This document shows positions 38,116 through 50,300 of a stretch of 64,000 nt of DNA, in pieces (the first letter of the stretch is position 1; each line of letters starts with the position of its first letter). This stretch comes from Rotaria sordida (taxonomy: Eukaryota > Rotifera > Eurotatoria > Philodinida > Philodinidae): contig CAJNOL010001106.1 of assembly GCA_905250125.1 (NCBI GenBank), forward strand, positions 1 through 64,000. The letters run 5' to 3'. The notes beneath the pieces are model-generated. The model made no database searches and was not told the origin of the DNA. It worked only from the letters and a program-made list of their open reading frames with translations. The translations under genes and the position numbers were made by a program.

Positions 38116-41002
38116 TCTTATTTTGTGAAAAAATCTCTACCTTAACTACTTTATTAAAGTATCCATGATGCTTAACTTGATAATTTGAGAGACTAAATGA
38201 AATGTTTTGGTAATAGAAAAAGCAAGAAATTAGCTCGTATGCTGGAGATGCGTCCTTTGATATGTTTTAGTTTCTAGATTTTTATTTTTTAATTTTTGTA
38301 AATTTTTTAATTTTTTAACTTTTAAAAAATTTTTGTAATCCCTAATAAAAATATTAATAAAGTGAAAACATCACCTTGTCATCATTTTTAGCAACTGCAA
38401 ATTTTTTTACCGTAACTACACGCAACTGCATCGCAGTTTGACCGCAATTGAACACATGGGTCGAAACTTGATACGTGAAAAACATGATTCGAGTCGATGC
38501 AAGTAGTTTCATTAGCTGAGAGAATTTTATAGGCTTAGTTCGTTTTCGAGATAGAATCAAAAATAATGAAGAAAGCAGATGTTAGTGTCTTTTACCTGTT
38601 CATATCTCGTAAGGACAACTTGGAGTTCATATTCCTTGTTTTGTTAAGATATTATCTAGTGTAAATTTATAAGAAAATAAGAAATGGTTTGTTGAACAAC
38701 AACAAAACGAACAGAAACGTACAGTTAATTCAACAGCCATTGTCGATTGAAAAAAAACGATATTTGACTTTATCATTATTATTCATATTTATATGTATGT
38801 TGATAATGAAGCTCTTATTTGTGTCATATAACAATGATAGAAACTAAATAATTCAAGTCCAAGAAAACAACGATAATCCACTATTTTTTCCTCGTTAGTA
38901 ACATCATGTCAATAAATCGAACAAAAGTCATCACTTAATTTTAAAAAGTTTTACTCTATAATTTTGACTAATTTGAATTTGCATTCCTATGCAATTTATT
39001 TCATAATCTGAAATGTAGATTGAGTATGATTTTACAAGTAAATCTTATATAAATGTTGTTTATAAAATTCTATATTTTGAACCATTCTCGATCCATATTG
39101 ATCTATTTATTTTTGTTTTATGATAAGCAACAATAACTTTCATAATGAAAAAAAGTTTCATTTCAAATTCTATGAAACGTTTAAAAAAGAAACAAATTAA
39201 ACTCCATTACATTGTTATTCGTTTATATTTTTAATTGAATTCCAAAACTCTACACTTACATGCGCTTGACGTCATTATTCATCGGCACTCATTTGAATCT
39301 GTCTATTCTTTATCTGGTTACTACAATTTCATATAGAATCAATTTCTGTAAGTAAGCAATGAATGAATTTATAAGTAATATTGAATAAATTTAGGTTTTT
39401 TTTTTCTTAAATTTTCAAGAACAAAAACTTTCTATCCAGTATTATTTCTTCATCGATTGGTTAAAAAACTCGAAATTATATCTTCATTCAAATGTCAAAA
39501 ATAATAATCGATGTTTTTCATCCTAAATAAACAGTTTATGTTATTATTTTACAGCTTGTAAGAGAAATGAATAAATTCAGCTAATTTCAATGATCTTATA
39601 AACCATTCAACTTGATGGTTGTATTCTTTATTAGATGTTATCTGACTACATGAATTAGGCCTTCGAAGTAAAGAGGAATAAGAGCTGATTTACTACTCAT
39701 GTGATTCAAATCGGACAAAAACAGTCGGTAATTTTATATTTAAATAGATGACTTTCTTTTGACCGTCATTCTGCCGCAGAATACCAATAGTTGTTTGTCA
39801 ACTGGCAATCTACCGCCATACTCAAGTGGACAACAATTTTTGAAAGCGCGTTTACATGTTTCAAACATGGTTTCCATTTGAGTATTTTCATGTCCATTCA
39901 GAAAATACTAATTTCGTCTGCAAAACACATAAAATATTTTCATGTTTTCCAAAATGCATAAATGTATGTGCTTGCAAAAATTGGGTCTACCCATTTCTCT
40001 CAAATTTTAAATCGTCCTATTGGAAGAAATAATCTGACTAAAACACTCAAGCATTAGAGTTTACTATCAAACTATACAAAGGCAAAAGTTTCTTTAAGCT
40101 TTTTATATAGAATTCAAATATCTCTATTATTACTTTTGATATGCTTCTAAGTGTAATGAAGAAATTAGATTTATCCAATAATGTTTATCAATAGATAAAA
40201 TTAGACAAGCTGAACTTGAATGATTAAAAATTTCATTAAAAAATACACGAATGCTATGTTTATGATATTCATCAACAAGTTTTTTTTTTCAGATCATTTT
40301 CTTTTTCAATAACTTGTTTTTATAGGAAAATGATGTGTTGGAATATAATTTTAAAAAAAGAACTAATAGTTAAATTAAACATATTTTGATTATTATTTTT
40401 TCTTTTGTAATACATTGTACAGGCAATAATCAGTTAAATGATTTAATTTAGATAATTAAGTGATCATTTTCAAGTAATTTTATATCATCATATTTCCATT
40501 CATATGTATCAATATATGTTTTCTCTATTTCATATAGTTATTAAACCATGACGATGTTTACCATTACATTTTTTTCATATATAAAATTTATATTTATATT
40601 CACCATCATTTATTTCTATAGATGATGATAATTCAAATATTCCTGTATTTATATCTTTTATCATTGGAATATATTACCAATTAACAAATGAACTAACAAG
40701 ATTGACTTCAGTTATTGTCGGTGCAAATAATGAAAAAAGATATTTGATGACGAGTTTTTTTTTTCATTTGATTTTGATAAGTTTTTTGAATGACTTTAAA
40801 ATCGAATAAATATATTTTTGTTTATTGTTGAAAGACAATAATAATTAGATTTAATTGAAAAAAGAATTCTATATGAGAAACTATTCTTGTCCAATAGTTG
40901 TATTAGATTTTATATCTAAAACTAATTATAATATTGAAGAAATATGTCTACAAAAATTGAACATTATATGATGTAAAGAAATATTTTAATGATATGTTAA
41001 TT
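38116..41002. other. Intergenic, no gene seen
   Basis: AT-rich. A stretch near 39845-39990 (GTTTACATGTTTCAAACAT, then ATTTGAGTATTTTCATG) weakly resembles part of the 35-36 kb duplicated repeat and may be a third copy. Otherwise only short random ORFs. Confidence 0.4.
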
Positions 41003-41658
41003 ATCTTGAGTATAGACTAGAGTTGTATGAGATTGAACTGTCAAGAAAAATCTCTTAATAGATTAATCACTTTTGAGTAGAAACTATGTGCATCATATAG
41101 ACTCTAATGAGTTATGAATACCTTGAAAAAGAGTTTAAGCCTTTAGCTAATTACTGCGGAGATATTACATTTCACGGTATCTTTTAAGTCAATGCTGTGA
41201 CTCCACCCTTTAGGAACATATGGAAAACTGATTTTCAAATTTCGACTTGAGATTTTGCAAAGAGATAAGCTTTAATGAGAATAGTTTATTTTGTAAGTGT
41301 CAGATCTTTTCGTTGTTCCTATCTTAAAATATATGGCTACGATAAAAGGATGTTTCTTACATTGCTCATGTACACTAACAGATCTGATGTTTTTATTTCA
41401 GGATAGGACAAAAATTAAGAGACTTTAAATTTTCACAAATCAGTTTTTCCGAAGAATGAGATCGCGGCATTTACTAACAAAAACCATAACAAATGCAATA
41501 CCTCTGTAATAGTAAGTTAAGGATATGAACTCTTTTTCGAGTATTCACAACTTATTAGAGTCTACGTGATGCATATAGCTTCTATTCAAAAGTGATTAAT
41601 CAATTGACAAGATTTCCCATCGTCTGATTGAGATCTTCAACTTTGATAGGCTCAAGGC
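41003..41658. mobile_element. Degenerate foldback element with about 300-bp arms
   Basis: The two halves, centred near 41330, are imperfect inverted copies. On the left GATTAATCACTTTTGAGTAG and TAGACTCTAATGAGTTATGA face CTATTCAAAAGTGATTAATC and TCACAACTTATTAGAGTCTA on the right. The outer ends are ATCTTGAGTATAG and GCTCAAGGCG. Divergence is higher than in the 20.6 kb element, so it is older. No coding content. Confidence 0.7.
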
Positions 41659-42482
41659 GAAATGAAGAAAAATTGCCCAAACCATCTTATAAATCATATA
41701 AATTAAAATAATGTTTAAGAGAAATGACTAAAACACATAGCATTCGTTGATTCAATAAATTGTTAAAATTTCAAAGATTTGATGTAAATAAATCTTTAAA
41801 AGCTTTCCTCTAAGCAAAGACAAAAATCGAAGCTGGCAGCTAAAAAATTAAAATCATTAGGACTAGATCAGATTTATCAAGAGCACTAACCCACATATTT
41901 CCAAGATAGACTATTCAAGATTTTTCTTACTTGGCAAATATTAAAAAAAAAGTATGATCATTTTGTTTGAAGTAAACGATATTTATACAAAATCAAAATT
42001 TGCAATCGATCACCGAATTTCTTTCTAGTCATTTACTGTTTACACAATCAAGAAGAGAAGCTTTTGATTTTTAAAGTAATATTAAAACATTGAATGAAGT
42101 TGCCAATCATAGATAATTTCAAAAAGTAATACAAGCAATATTAGCATAGCAGAAGAATATGAAGCAATTCCGATGCTTTTATTATAGAATCTACTTGTTC
42201 ATGTTACTTTGATATCATATCAATATGATGAAGATAAACTCTAACTATTTCTCATACCATTTATCTATAATACTTTTATGTAATTCATAGAAAAATTCAT
42301 TTTTGTATCATACAAATTATGTATCCTTCATTCACTAAAACTAATACTAAATAAAGCTTTTGTCGAACTTAATTAGAACAAAGGTGAATAAGTAGAAATT
42401 AAATTCAACAAAATAAAATTAGGTATGAAATATTTGTTCACTCGCAAAACAAAAAAGACAATTTCAATGGGTATAATTTATG
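41659..42482. other. Intergenic, no gene seen
   Basis: AT-rich DNA downstream of the HSD17B10-like gene. Nothing recognised. Confidence 0.45.
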
Positions 42483-43504
42483 TTAAGGGGGCATACGAAG
42501 GGCTCCATCTAATCGAATAACTTCACCATTAAGATATGGATTTTCAACAATCATGTGTGCTAAACGAGCAAAATCATCTGGTTGTCCAAGTCTTTTTGGA
42601 AATGGTACCATATTACCAAGTAATAATCGAACTCTTACAGGTAAAGCAGCAAGCATTGGTGTATAAAAAACACCAGGAGCAATAGCACATACTCTTATAC
42701 CCATATTTGATAGATCTCTTGCTAATGGTAATGTCATTGAAACAAGAGCACCTTTCGATGCTGCATACGCAACTTGTCCTATTTGACCTTCATAAGCAGC
42801 AATCGATGCTGTATTTATAATAACACCACGTTGTCCTTGAGAATTTGGTTTATTATCGGCCATAAGATGACATGCCCAACGTATGGCATTAAATGTACCA
42901 GATACATTTACATTAAGTAGTTTTTTAAATTCATCGAAACTATGCATTGAACGCTAAATATAAAAACATATTAAATAGAAATAGTTTTTTTTGTTTTTGT
43001 TATGCTCACTTTATTTATATTATATGTTCGAATAGCTACACCAATACCAACACAATTAAGTAGAACATCAAGTCTTTCATATTGTTGTTTGATTTGATTA
43101 AACATAGCTTGTATTTGTTCTTCATTGGTTACATCAGCAGAAAGAAATGTCGGTGGTTCTAATTGAATATTTTGATCTGTTGATAGATTATTTGATAATG
43201 GAATTTTCACATTATTTTTGTCATCCTTACGTTCATTTAATAGTGACTACAAAAATATTCAAGACAATAAAATTAATTTAAATTTGTTTTATTAAGAATA
43301 TACAGTCAATGGATCGTCGGATTCATCTAATTCTGAATTTAACGGCGATGAAACTATTGATGACCATTGTTTCACTATATCACTACCTTTAGATGATGGT
43401 AAATCACAAATGATTACACGAGCACCAAGTCGAGAAAAATGTTTAGCACAAGCTAGACCTAAACCAGTTGCACCACCAGTTATTAATGTTACTAGACCAC
43501 TCAT
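42483..43504 (-). CDS. HSD17B10: Short-chain dehydrogenase, HSD17B10-like (3-hydroxyacyl-CoA dehydrogenase type 2)
   Basis: Three exons in phase 0: 43504-43304, 43246-43010, 42953-42483; 302 residues. The family oxidises 3-hydroxyacyl-CoA (including the isoleucine pathway) and hydroxysteroids with NAD in mitochondria; the human protein is also a mitochondrial RNase P subunit. The Rossmann NAD motif TGGATGLG is at 9-16, followed by an acidic residue in ICDLP. Then come LLNCVG, the catalytic Ser in INTASIAA (S196) and the YAASK motif (Y209, K213). The region [20 protein letters not shown] and the C-terminal [15 protein letters not shown] are typical of HSD17B10. It is about 40 residues longer than human because of an insert around residues 55-95 spanning the first splice junction. 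It is divergently oriented, 162 bp from the next gene. Confidence 0.92.
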
Positions 43505-43666
43505 TATATTGACTGATTTAATTAATCTTTATATCTGAAATATAAAAGATTAATAATATATTTTTTTTTCTATTTTCGAAATTTATGATAAATAATGTTT
43601 CTAAGGTTTCGGTAGGTGTTTTTTTCTTTTTTTTTTGTTATTTTCACTTTTTTTTCCTTTTCAACG
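43505..43666. promoter_or_regulatory. Putative bidirectional promoter
   Basis: The start codons of the HSD17B10-like gene (minus, 43504) and the small membrane protein gene (plus, 43667) are 162 bp apart, head to head. Both promoters and 5' UTRs must fit here or overlap the genes. No specific motif is identified. If the plus gene starts at 43616 the gap shrinks to 111 bp. Confidence 0.5.
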
Positions 43667-44104
43667 ATGAATGAATATCATCGTCTTGGAATAAAAAATT
43701 TTAAAAGTATACGTCATCTTGGACAAATTAAACTTGCATTTGATCTATGTACTGATGATATATCAGCACCACAATATGTATCATTTAAAGGAAATGATTC
43801 TAATAAAAAAATACAAATTTCTAATAATGATAAACTTAAATTTGATTATATTCCAATAAAAAAATCAACTAATAATTGGTTACAAAATTGTCAATGTTCT
43901 AAAATATTGATGAATTTTATTATGAATATTTTCTATCTGTTTTTTCGTATATTATGCATTATCTTGAAATATACAATTTATTTAATATGGTATCTATTTA
44001 AAATTTTACTCTATATAATCTTTCGTTTATTAACCGAATCAAAATTATATTGTTCAAAATCTGTCCTATGCCATCCAATTCGATGTTACCATCATCGATT
44101 CTAA
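43667..44104 (+). CDS. Small membrane protein, function unknown
   Basis: Single-exon ORF, 145 residues from the ATG at 43667 (MNEYHRLGIKNF). An in-frame ATG at 43616 would add a poly-Phe stretch encoded by T-rich DNA and is less likely. The N-terminal 85 residues are polar with Lys/Asn-rich loops. A CQC motif follows at about 76-78, then a long hydrophobic, aromatic segment (about 85-122, FIMNIFYLFFRILCII onward) that could form one or two membrane helices. The short tail is Cys/His-rich (about 127-145). Codon use is like nearby genes and there are no internal stops. I do not recognise the family. Confidence 0.5.
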   Translation: MNEYHRLGIKNFKSIRHLGQIKLAFDLCTDDISAPQYVSFKGNDSNKKIQISNNDKLKFDYIPIKKSTNNWLQNCQCSKILMNFIMNIFYLFFRILCIILKYTIYLIWYLFKILLYIIFRLLTESKLYCSKSVLCHPIRCYHHRF

Positions 44105-44401
44105 ATAATCTGTAGTAACCCTCATTATCTACTCGATTCTGTATTTATCAAATAGATGGTGGTATGAATATGATTATATGAATATTAATACAAAAATGTA
44201 ATCATTTTATTTTTGTTGATTATAAATATAAAAAGATAGTTCATTTCTGAAACTGTATTAAGAAAATATTCAATAGATGTCGTTGTTAATCAGAGTGAAA
44301 TATACTCATTAGAATAAAGTGTTCGATATTTATGTTTATAGATTTATCAAAAAAAATAAATCTCATTGATACAAAATATCTCTAGGGCGAATTCAAAAAC
44401 T

Positions 44402-44893
44402 AAAAATTAGTCCTTGATTTCTATTGCTACATTATGCATAAGTTTTATTTGCATTGCAGTCTGTTTTAATACATTTAATATTTTAACATTTTCATGTACA
44501 AAACTATATACATGATATTTTAAACCAACTTCATAAGCAAATTATTTAGCAATAACTAACTAGTAGATCTTAATTGATGTCTTAGCATACGTGGAAATAA
44601 ATGATGAACATTCAACAGAAATGGTTCACGTGGTCCAGAATCATGTGTTGATATACCAAAATGTGATAATGTTATTTGAACATGTAAATATATACTTAAA
44701 ACATTGTGTGTATTTTGGAATATAAGATAATAAAACTATATACCAGTACCAAAAAATAAAAATAAAACATATTTCAATAAAAACAGTATGATGAATAAAG
44801 CCATGTATAAGAAAGAATACGTTTATGATAAGTTGAATAAAGTAATTGAACAAAATGTGGTGCTACGGTAACGAATGATAAATGTTGAATATC
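44402..44893 (-). pseudogene. Decayed front-end / sphingolipid-type desaturase
   Basis: Minus-strand C-terminal relic. After a possible acceptor at about 44886, DIQHLSFVTVAPHFVQLLYS is readable, then hydrophobic sequence broken by stops. Next comes ITLSHFGISTHDSGPREPF followed directly by VHHLFPRMLRHQLR, which is the third histidine box of membrane desaturases. The end reads YEVGLKYHVYSFVHENVKIL to a final stop at 44402. Compared with front-end or delta-8 sphingolipid desaturases, the 25-30 residues normally between the two middle blocks are missing, and at least two frameshifts and several stops are present. No upstream exons with the first two His boxes were found. The gene is dead. Confidence 0.65.
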
Positions 44894-45605
44894 TGAAAAA
44901 GAAACAGATGTTAGTGCAATTTCAGTGGTATTAAAATATGAAACATGATGTTTCTAATCATAGAAAGATTATTTTAAGGTGTGGTGGTTCTAGTTTCTAT
45001 CTCGAAGGAATCAGGAAATAGGATTAGAAGTGAAACCGTTTCGTTTATGTGTAATGATAATAATAAATAACGCCAATTCTTGAGTTCATCACGCGCGTAA
45101 TTTTCAAAACATATTAATCGTTTACAAATAAAAATAATCGGTATTCATAGAAACGTTCGTCTACATCTCGTCTCTCTCTCTTGAATGGTCGCTATTACTT
45201 TTTTCGTGTGGCTAATAAGAATGTTCATTAGAATAAATTTACGTTTGAACATAAAAAGATATTTTTAAAAAGTTTATTTTTGACTTTTCCAATTGATATC
45301 AGATCAAATAATTTAGGTTACGTGTCAAAGTTTTGCCCATTTCGAAAACGAATGGACTGTTTCTGCCATTTCCAATGAAAAAAACATTGATTTAGTTTTT
45401 CACTCTTACAAAAGACAAGAATAAAGTCTATAATATGGTTTTTATTTAGTCCATCCAGAATTCTGCTTTTCTCTACGATAAAATTTAATAAAAATCTAAT
45501 CTGTGACTATGCATGTATTCCGTCACAAAAAAAACGGTATTAATAATGTTTATCAGCGTGTTATTTTCTTATTATGTAATGTTTGGTTATGATTTTTCTT
45601 TTTTC

Positions 45606-46285
45606 AGCAGTGAACCATAGGATCGACTAAGCGACACGTTTCACCCTTCTCTACTGGGCTTTCATGAACAGTGAACATTTTCGGTTGAACACGACACTGA
45701 AATACCATTCGATATTTTTCTGTCTTGTCATTAGATATTTTAATAGGAAATACTTTTGTAAATCAGGGATGAGCTCAACCATTGCAATGAATGGCCTAAT
45801 AGAATATTGGTGCATTCATCATGGCTCAACCCGATTGAATTGAATCATTATTCTTCATGGCATCTGTTTTGGCTTTAGCAGGCAATAATCCTTTCTTAAT
45901 GATACCATCAATGGCTTTTCGATGTGTTCCATGAAATGCGACTGGCTCTTTAGTTTCACTGTCAATACAACCGAGTCAGGTTGCGTCATCTACATACTTT
46001 TGATCAAGTTTTAGTGCTTGGCGATGCCAACCAATCAGAAAATAGTATGACTATCCCCTCGCCTTTCAGATTCAGGTAGTTCTGGTTTCTCGTAATCTCT
46101 ATTGAATTGTAAAGCAGAATCGCTTAGTTGTAGTTAAAGGTAAGATAAAATCAAAGTCCATTCATAAACATGCGAAGCAAGTTTGACGTATCGAAGTACT
46201 GACCCTTGTGGGAAGCCTTTTCTAGCCTTATCCTCAGAAAAAAACGATAATTCATAGAGTTTTGCATCAAACTCTGAAATAAGTA
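45606..46285 (-). pseudogene. Decayed gene of an ART-like (HGT-motif) family
   Basis: Minus strand. After an acceptor near 46284, a clean frame reads FDAKLYELSFFSEDKARKGF and LRYVKLASHVYEWTLIL. Next is NRDYEKPELPESERRGDSH, then, after a one-base shift, GWHRQALKLDQKYVDDAT followed by LGCIDSETKEPVAFHGTH. The end reads AIHCNG...AHP...TKVFPIK, then RMVFQCRVQPKMFT and CRLVDPMVH. The order GWHR-AL, then (A/V)-x-HGT, then VFQCRV fits a widespread family of uncertain function with an ADP-ribosyltransferase-like fold. Several in-frame stops (TGA, TAG) and the shift mark it as a pseudogene. The family name is from memory of its motif layout, so treat it as tentative. Confidence 0.55.
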
Positions 46286-46399
46286 TACAAAGCGTTTGGC
46301 TTTTGCGGAAGCCACCCTAAATAACCATCAAATAGAACTCTATTTATGAACTGGCTGTAATAGTTTAGCGAGCTATCGAATTTCCTTGATAATCGAGTG

Positions 46400-46700
46400 C
46401 AAATGTGAGGGTGTGGGTGTGGCTTGGTGTAGACGTGGGTGTAGAATGCATTGCTTCTCTTTAGCCACACCCACAACTTTACCTCAGCGCTCACGTGCGC
46501 ATCAATTTCTTCAAATACCGGCATCCGCGCCTCCCACCATACTCCTATCCAAGCACCCACTCCACACTTATGTGCAAGCTTCGTGAACGTAGTGTCGCGC
46601 ACTGAAATGTTTGGGTAGGTGTGGGTGTGAGTGTCGATGGGTGTGGACATGAGAGTGTGGGTATGGATAGAGAGAACAAACGCAGTCACATCCACACCCT
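46400..46700. repeat. Degenerate TGTGGG-type repeat cluster (1)
   Basis: G-rich words GTGTGGGTGTGG at about 46410-46421 and GTGTGGGTGTGA at about 46619-46630, with further GGGTGTGG variants to 46675. C-rich complements (CCACACCCACAAC near 46464, CACATCCACACCC near 46687) lie in between and after. TGTGGG is the telomere unit reported for bdelloid rotifers. The arrays are short and degenerate, like interstitial telomere-type or subtelomeric satellite sequence. ORFs here are artefacts. Confidence 0.55.
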
Positions 46701-47346
46701 ATTAGGTTTTCTTCTATAGGGCGACGAAGTTTCATCGTTTTTTGTCAGGTACAATTATATTGTCAGTTTCGCCATATTAAGAGACGGTTGGTGACTGAAT
46801 CGAGCATTTTTATTATAGGCTGTTACATAAAAAATTTTAACATAGTTTTTTGATCATTGAGAGTGAAAGAGCATGTAGAAAAAACTCTATGAATCCAAAT
46901 TTATAGCCTTCTCTGAGTGATCGTTCAATAGTTAACAAGAAAACATTTAGTGTGTATCAGTGGATCTCCATTCCATTTTTCACCTCTTGCTGTTTTCAGT
47001 ATATAATTTTTTTTTTTGATATATCAAACAAATTAAATCGCAACGAGCAGCAGGTTTCGTACTTGAATGTGTCGTGCGTTGTGTCACAAATCACGACGCC
47101 TGCAACACATCTAAAGTGCATCCTAAAACTATTTCGTTTCTTTTCAAAAGCGTTATTGTGCGGCAGGCGAATTTCTTTCTCTTTCTCAATCTATTCAGCT
47201 GCCTGGCACCACCAAGAGTTGTTTTTTCCTTTCACTTGTAACATTTTTTCAACGTTAGCCAGTTTTGTCTTTACATTGATTTTCGATGGCTGTTTTATTC
47301 GATCCGATCAGCCTTTCTTCACAGACGGTAATCTATTTTATGCATT
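46701..47346. other. Non-coding or relic DNA next to the TIR element
   Basis: A 140-codon plus-strand ORF (46952-47374) runs into the element at 47347. It is Phe/Ser-rich with no recognisable domain, and I do not call it a gene. Confidence 0.3.
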
Positions 47347-50300
47347 AGGGGTGTTAGTTTACATTTACTTTTAATTTTATTTACCAGTAAATTAAAATAT
47401 GAGGAATTTATATTTATTATAAATGTAAACTATTTAGTTGCAGGATTTACATATACAGATAAATGTAAATCCTGCTACAAAATAATTTGCAATTTATAAT
47501 AAATGTAAATTACTTATAATTTATAATTTATTTTACATATAAACTTTTTACTTTTCATTATTTATCGAAAACAAATTAAAATAAACTATGATATTTTTGT
47601 ACGATATTTTACATAAGAAATACCCTAATCTTAGTATTATTTTTATCTATAATTTGTTTGCTGGACTATCTTTTCATTCAATTAATGGTTCTTAATTTGA
47701 GAAAAAGATCTCACTACTTACCATGATGAGTTTTTCAAAGAAGAGTTAAATCAAACTTTACAGACTAGGAAAATAGAAAATGCTGTAAATTGTCAATGAG
47801 AAGCTTCAAATATTTTTCGCGAATTACACATCTATTAGAGATTACATATTATTTTTATCGAATGCAGTTAGAACTTGTAGATACAATAGTAGGTTTTTTT
47901 CTACATGGCAATGTTTTATTACCCTAATTATGTTACGAATTAATACTCAATTTCGAACATTTCTGATATGCAATAAATATTCATTAGGTTTTTCCAAATA
48001 GGTTTTTTGTTATGCATAAGGAATATTTTAAGACATACCATGTTTGTTCCTCTGTTGTTTATTAACCACTTTTGATACAGTTTTGGCAGACATGCATGAT
48101 ACTGATAGGAAAAAAAATCTATAGACACAGAAACTCTTAAAACATAATGTAAAAGTGTTTTAGTATTTTATTTGTGTCTCATTGAAGTTATTATTTTACT
48201 TCGACTGATATGGAAAGTATTTCACTTCTTATTTCTATCTAGTAATTACTTCCATAATTGGATATTAAAACGAAGACTTCTGACGTTTATCGCACACCAC
48301 ACTGTTTTAGTCTTAAAAGAAGACTAATTAAATCCATATTTTATAGATTTTTATTTTAATGTGGCTCGATAGAATAAAATTTAAAATTTGTGCTTGTCAC
48401 TATGACTTTCTCAACAATAGACTTAAGATGGTGTCTGATTAGAAAAGTATCTGTTAAACTGTATTGATCATATAGACTATGAAATCTTTTTCTCTTTCTT
48501 CAAATCTGTAGTCATTACAGTTGCCAATATGCCCAGAACGATCAGACTTATGGTAGAGAGCACTATTTATGACTCTACAACAGCAAGAAGAATTGAACAT
48601 TTTACAATAACAATGAAAAATGAATTCTGTAAAGTTTCACGGAAAAAATTTTTTGAAAGAAATTTTGGAACCCATCCAATAGTAGTCCTTTTATAGACCT
48701 AGTACTATAAAATCAAGAATATTTTTTTGGCAAAATGAGGTCGTATGTTTCAAATTTTACTTTTGATTACATTCACCGACAGAAATACTTTCAAATTCGT
48801 GATCTCAGTCAAATAGTGCGTCCACGGATATATAAATCAAGATATTTCAATTCAAAAACAGCTTTTCGTCTGCAATATGCTCTATGACTTTGTTGAAATT
48901 TTGTTGTCATCAAAAATATATAAATGATATGTCTATACATTTGCTTTTTGATGCAAATCATCAGTCTGCCATAGTTTTTTTTCAAAATATCAACACCAAG
49001 AATGAAAATCGTGAAGTACGGGTTCCTTTTGACATGTAAATCAAGTAATATCAATAATTTCATAGGCAATAATTGCTCCAAATACATTTAAAAACCGAAA
49101 TTTTGGTGAGACTAACTTGATACAAAATGCTTTATGATATCATTTATACTTTAAGTTATAGAGGGTGGCGTAATGGTTTTACAACACCCTGTAAATATAA
49201 TTTGAAGATCAGCGATGTTGTACCTACCAGTAGTCTCATCGCAGAAACTGTATTACTAACGAGAATTTTGTGATACATATCGGAGATGAGCGGCTGGGAT
49301 GGTGACAGTGCACCTCCAGATTTCCCACTTTTCTCGTGCATTGAAACTACTAAATTTTCTTCAGAGAGTACTGTTACATATCTCGAAGTTTGGAGAATTG
49401 CTCACTTTCTGCGCGAATGAAATAGAATCCAAGAGCTGAAAAATAGAAATTCTTAATATATCAAGGAATAATCAGTGTCACTCTGGTAATTCTTCAGCAA
49501 AATTGAAATTGATTATTGTTTGCTTCAGTGTCAAACGATTCATGAAGATCGCGGTAATGCATTTTTAAAAGAATCTGTACACGTAATTATTTCTTTCACA
49601 ATTTTCCGGGTGGAAATGATTATCACAACAAAAAATGTCGTGAAAATTCTGTACTTTTGACTTTCATATTCACTGAACTTCAAGAGAATTGATTAGAAAT
49701 TAGTGTTTCTCAATTCTCGGAAACATCTCCTGCATTCACATCCAGATCTATGCTCCTTATTTATATGCACTGACATTAGTTTATATCATATCACGAAATA
49801 GAAGAGTATTTACGAGGGTTGAATACAAAATCATGGTCTCTAAAACTACGTTGTTGGCAGGAGATGCGCTACAAAGCCGCATAATAGTGGGACTAATAAA
49901 AACCTAGTACACTGCGGCAGAACACTTTTTAGCTGCTCCACTCATTTCTAGTACATATTACTGACTTCGCAAGGAAATATACATAAGATAGAAAATTCAT
50001 ATCATAAAAGTTAATCAAGAGCGTATATTCTCGTTACCAATATATATGCTTTCCGTTAGGACAATAAAATGGAAAAATTATGATATTTTTGCTGCTCAAA
50101 AAGCAATCAGCATACCAATAAGATTAACTGGCAGTTTATGCGTCCATCTCGTCTGTTCACTGCGTATTTCGAATTAATTTATCAATGCGAAATTATACAT
50201 AGATAACAATGGCAATATTTTCATGATAAAATGATGAAGACTGCTAATTTACCGCATCTGAAATAAGTTTCTCGTTGTCTAAAAAATTTATGCTTCTCGT

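Noticed and set aside
46267-46695. 142-codon minus-strand ORF with His/Thr repeats
   Set aside because: Produced by the GTGGGTGTG repeats and an overlapping pseudogene end; low complexity.
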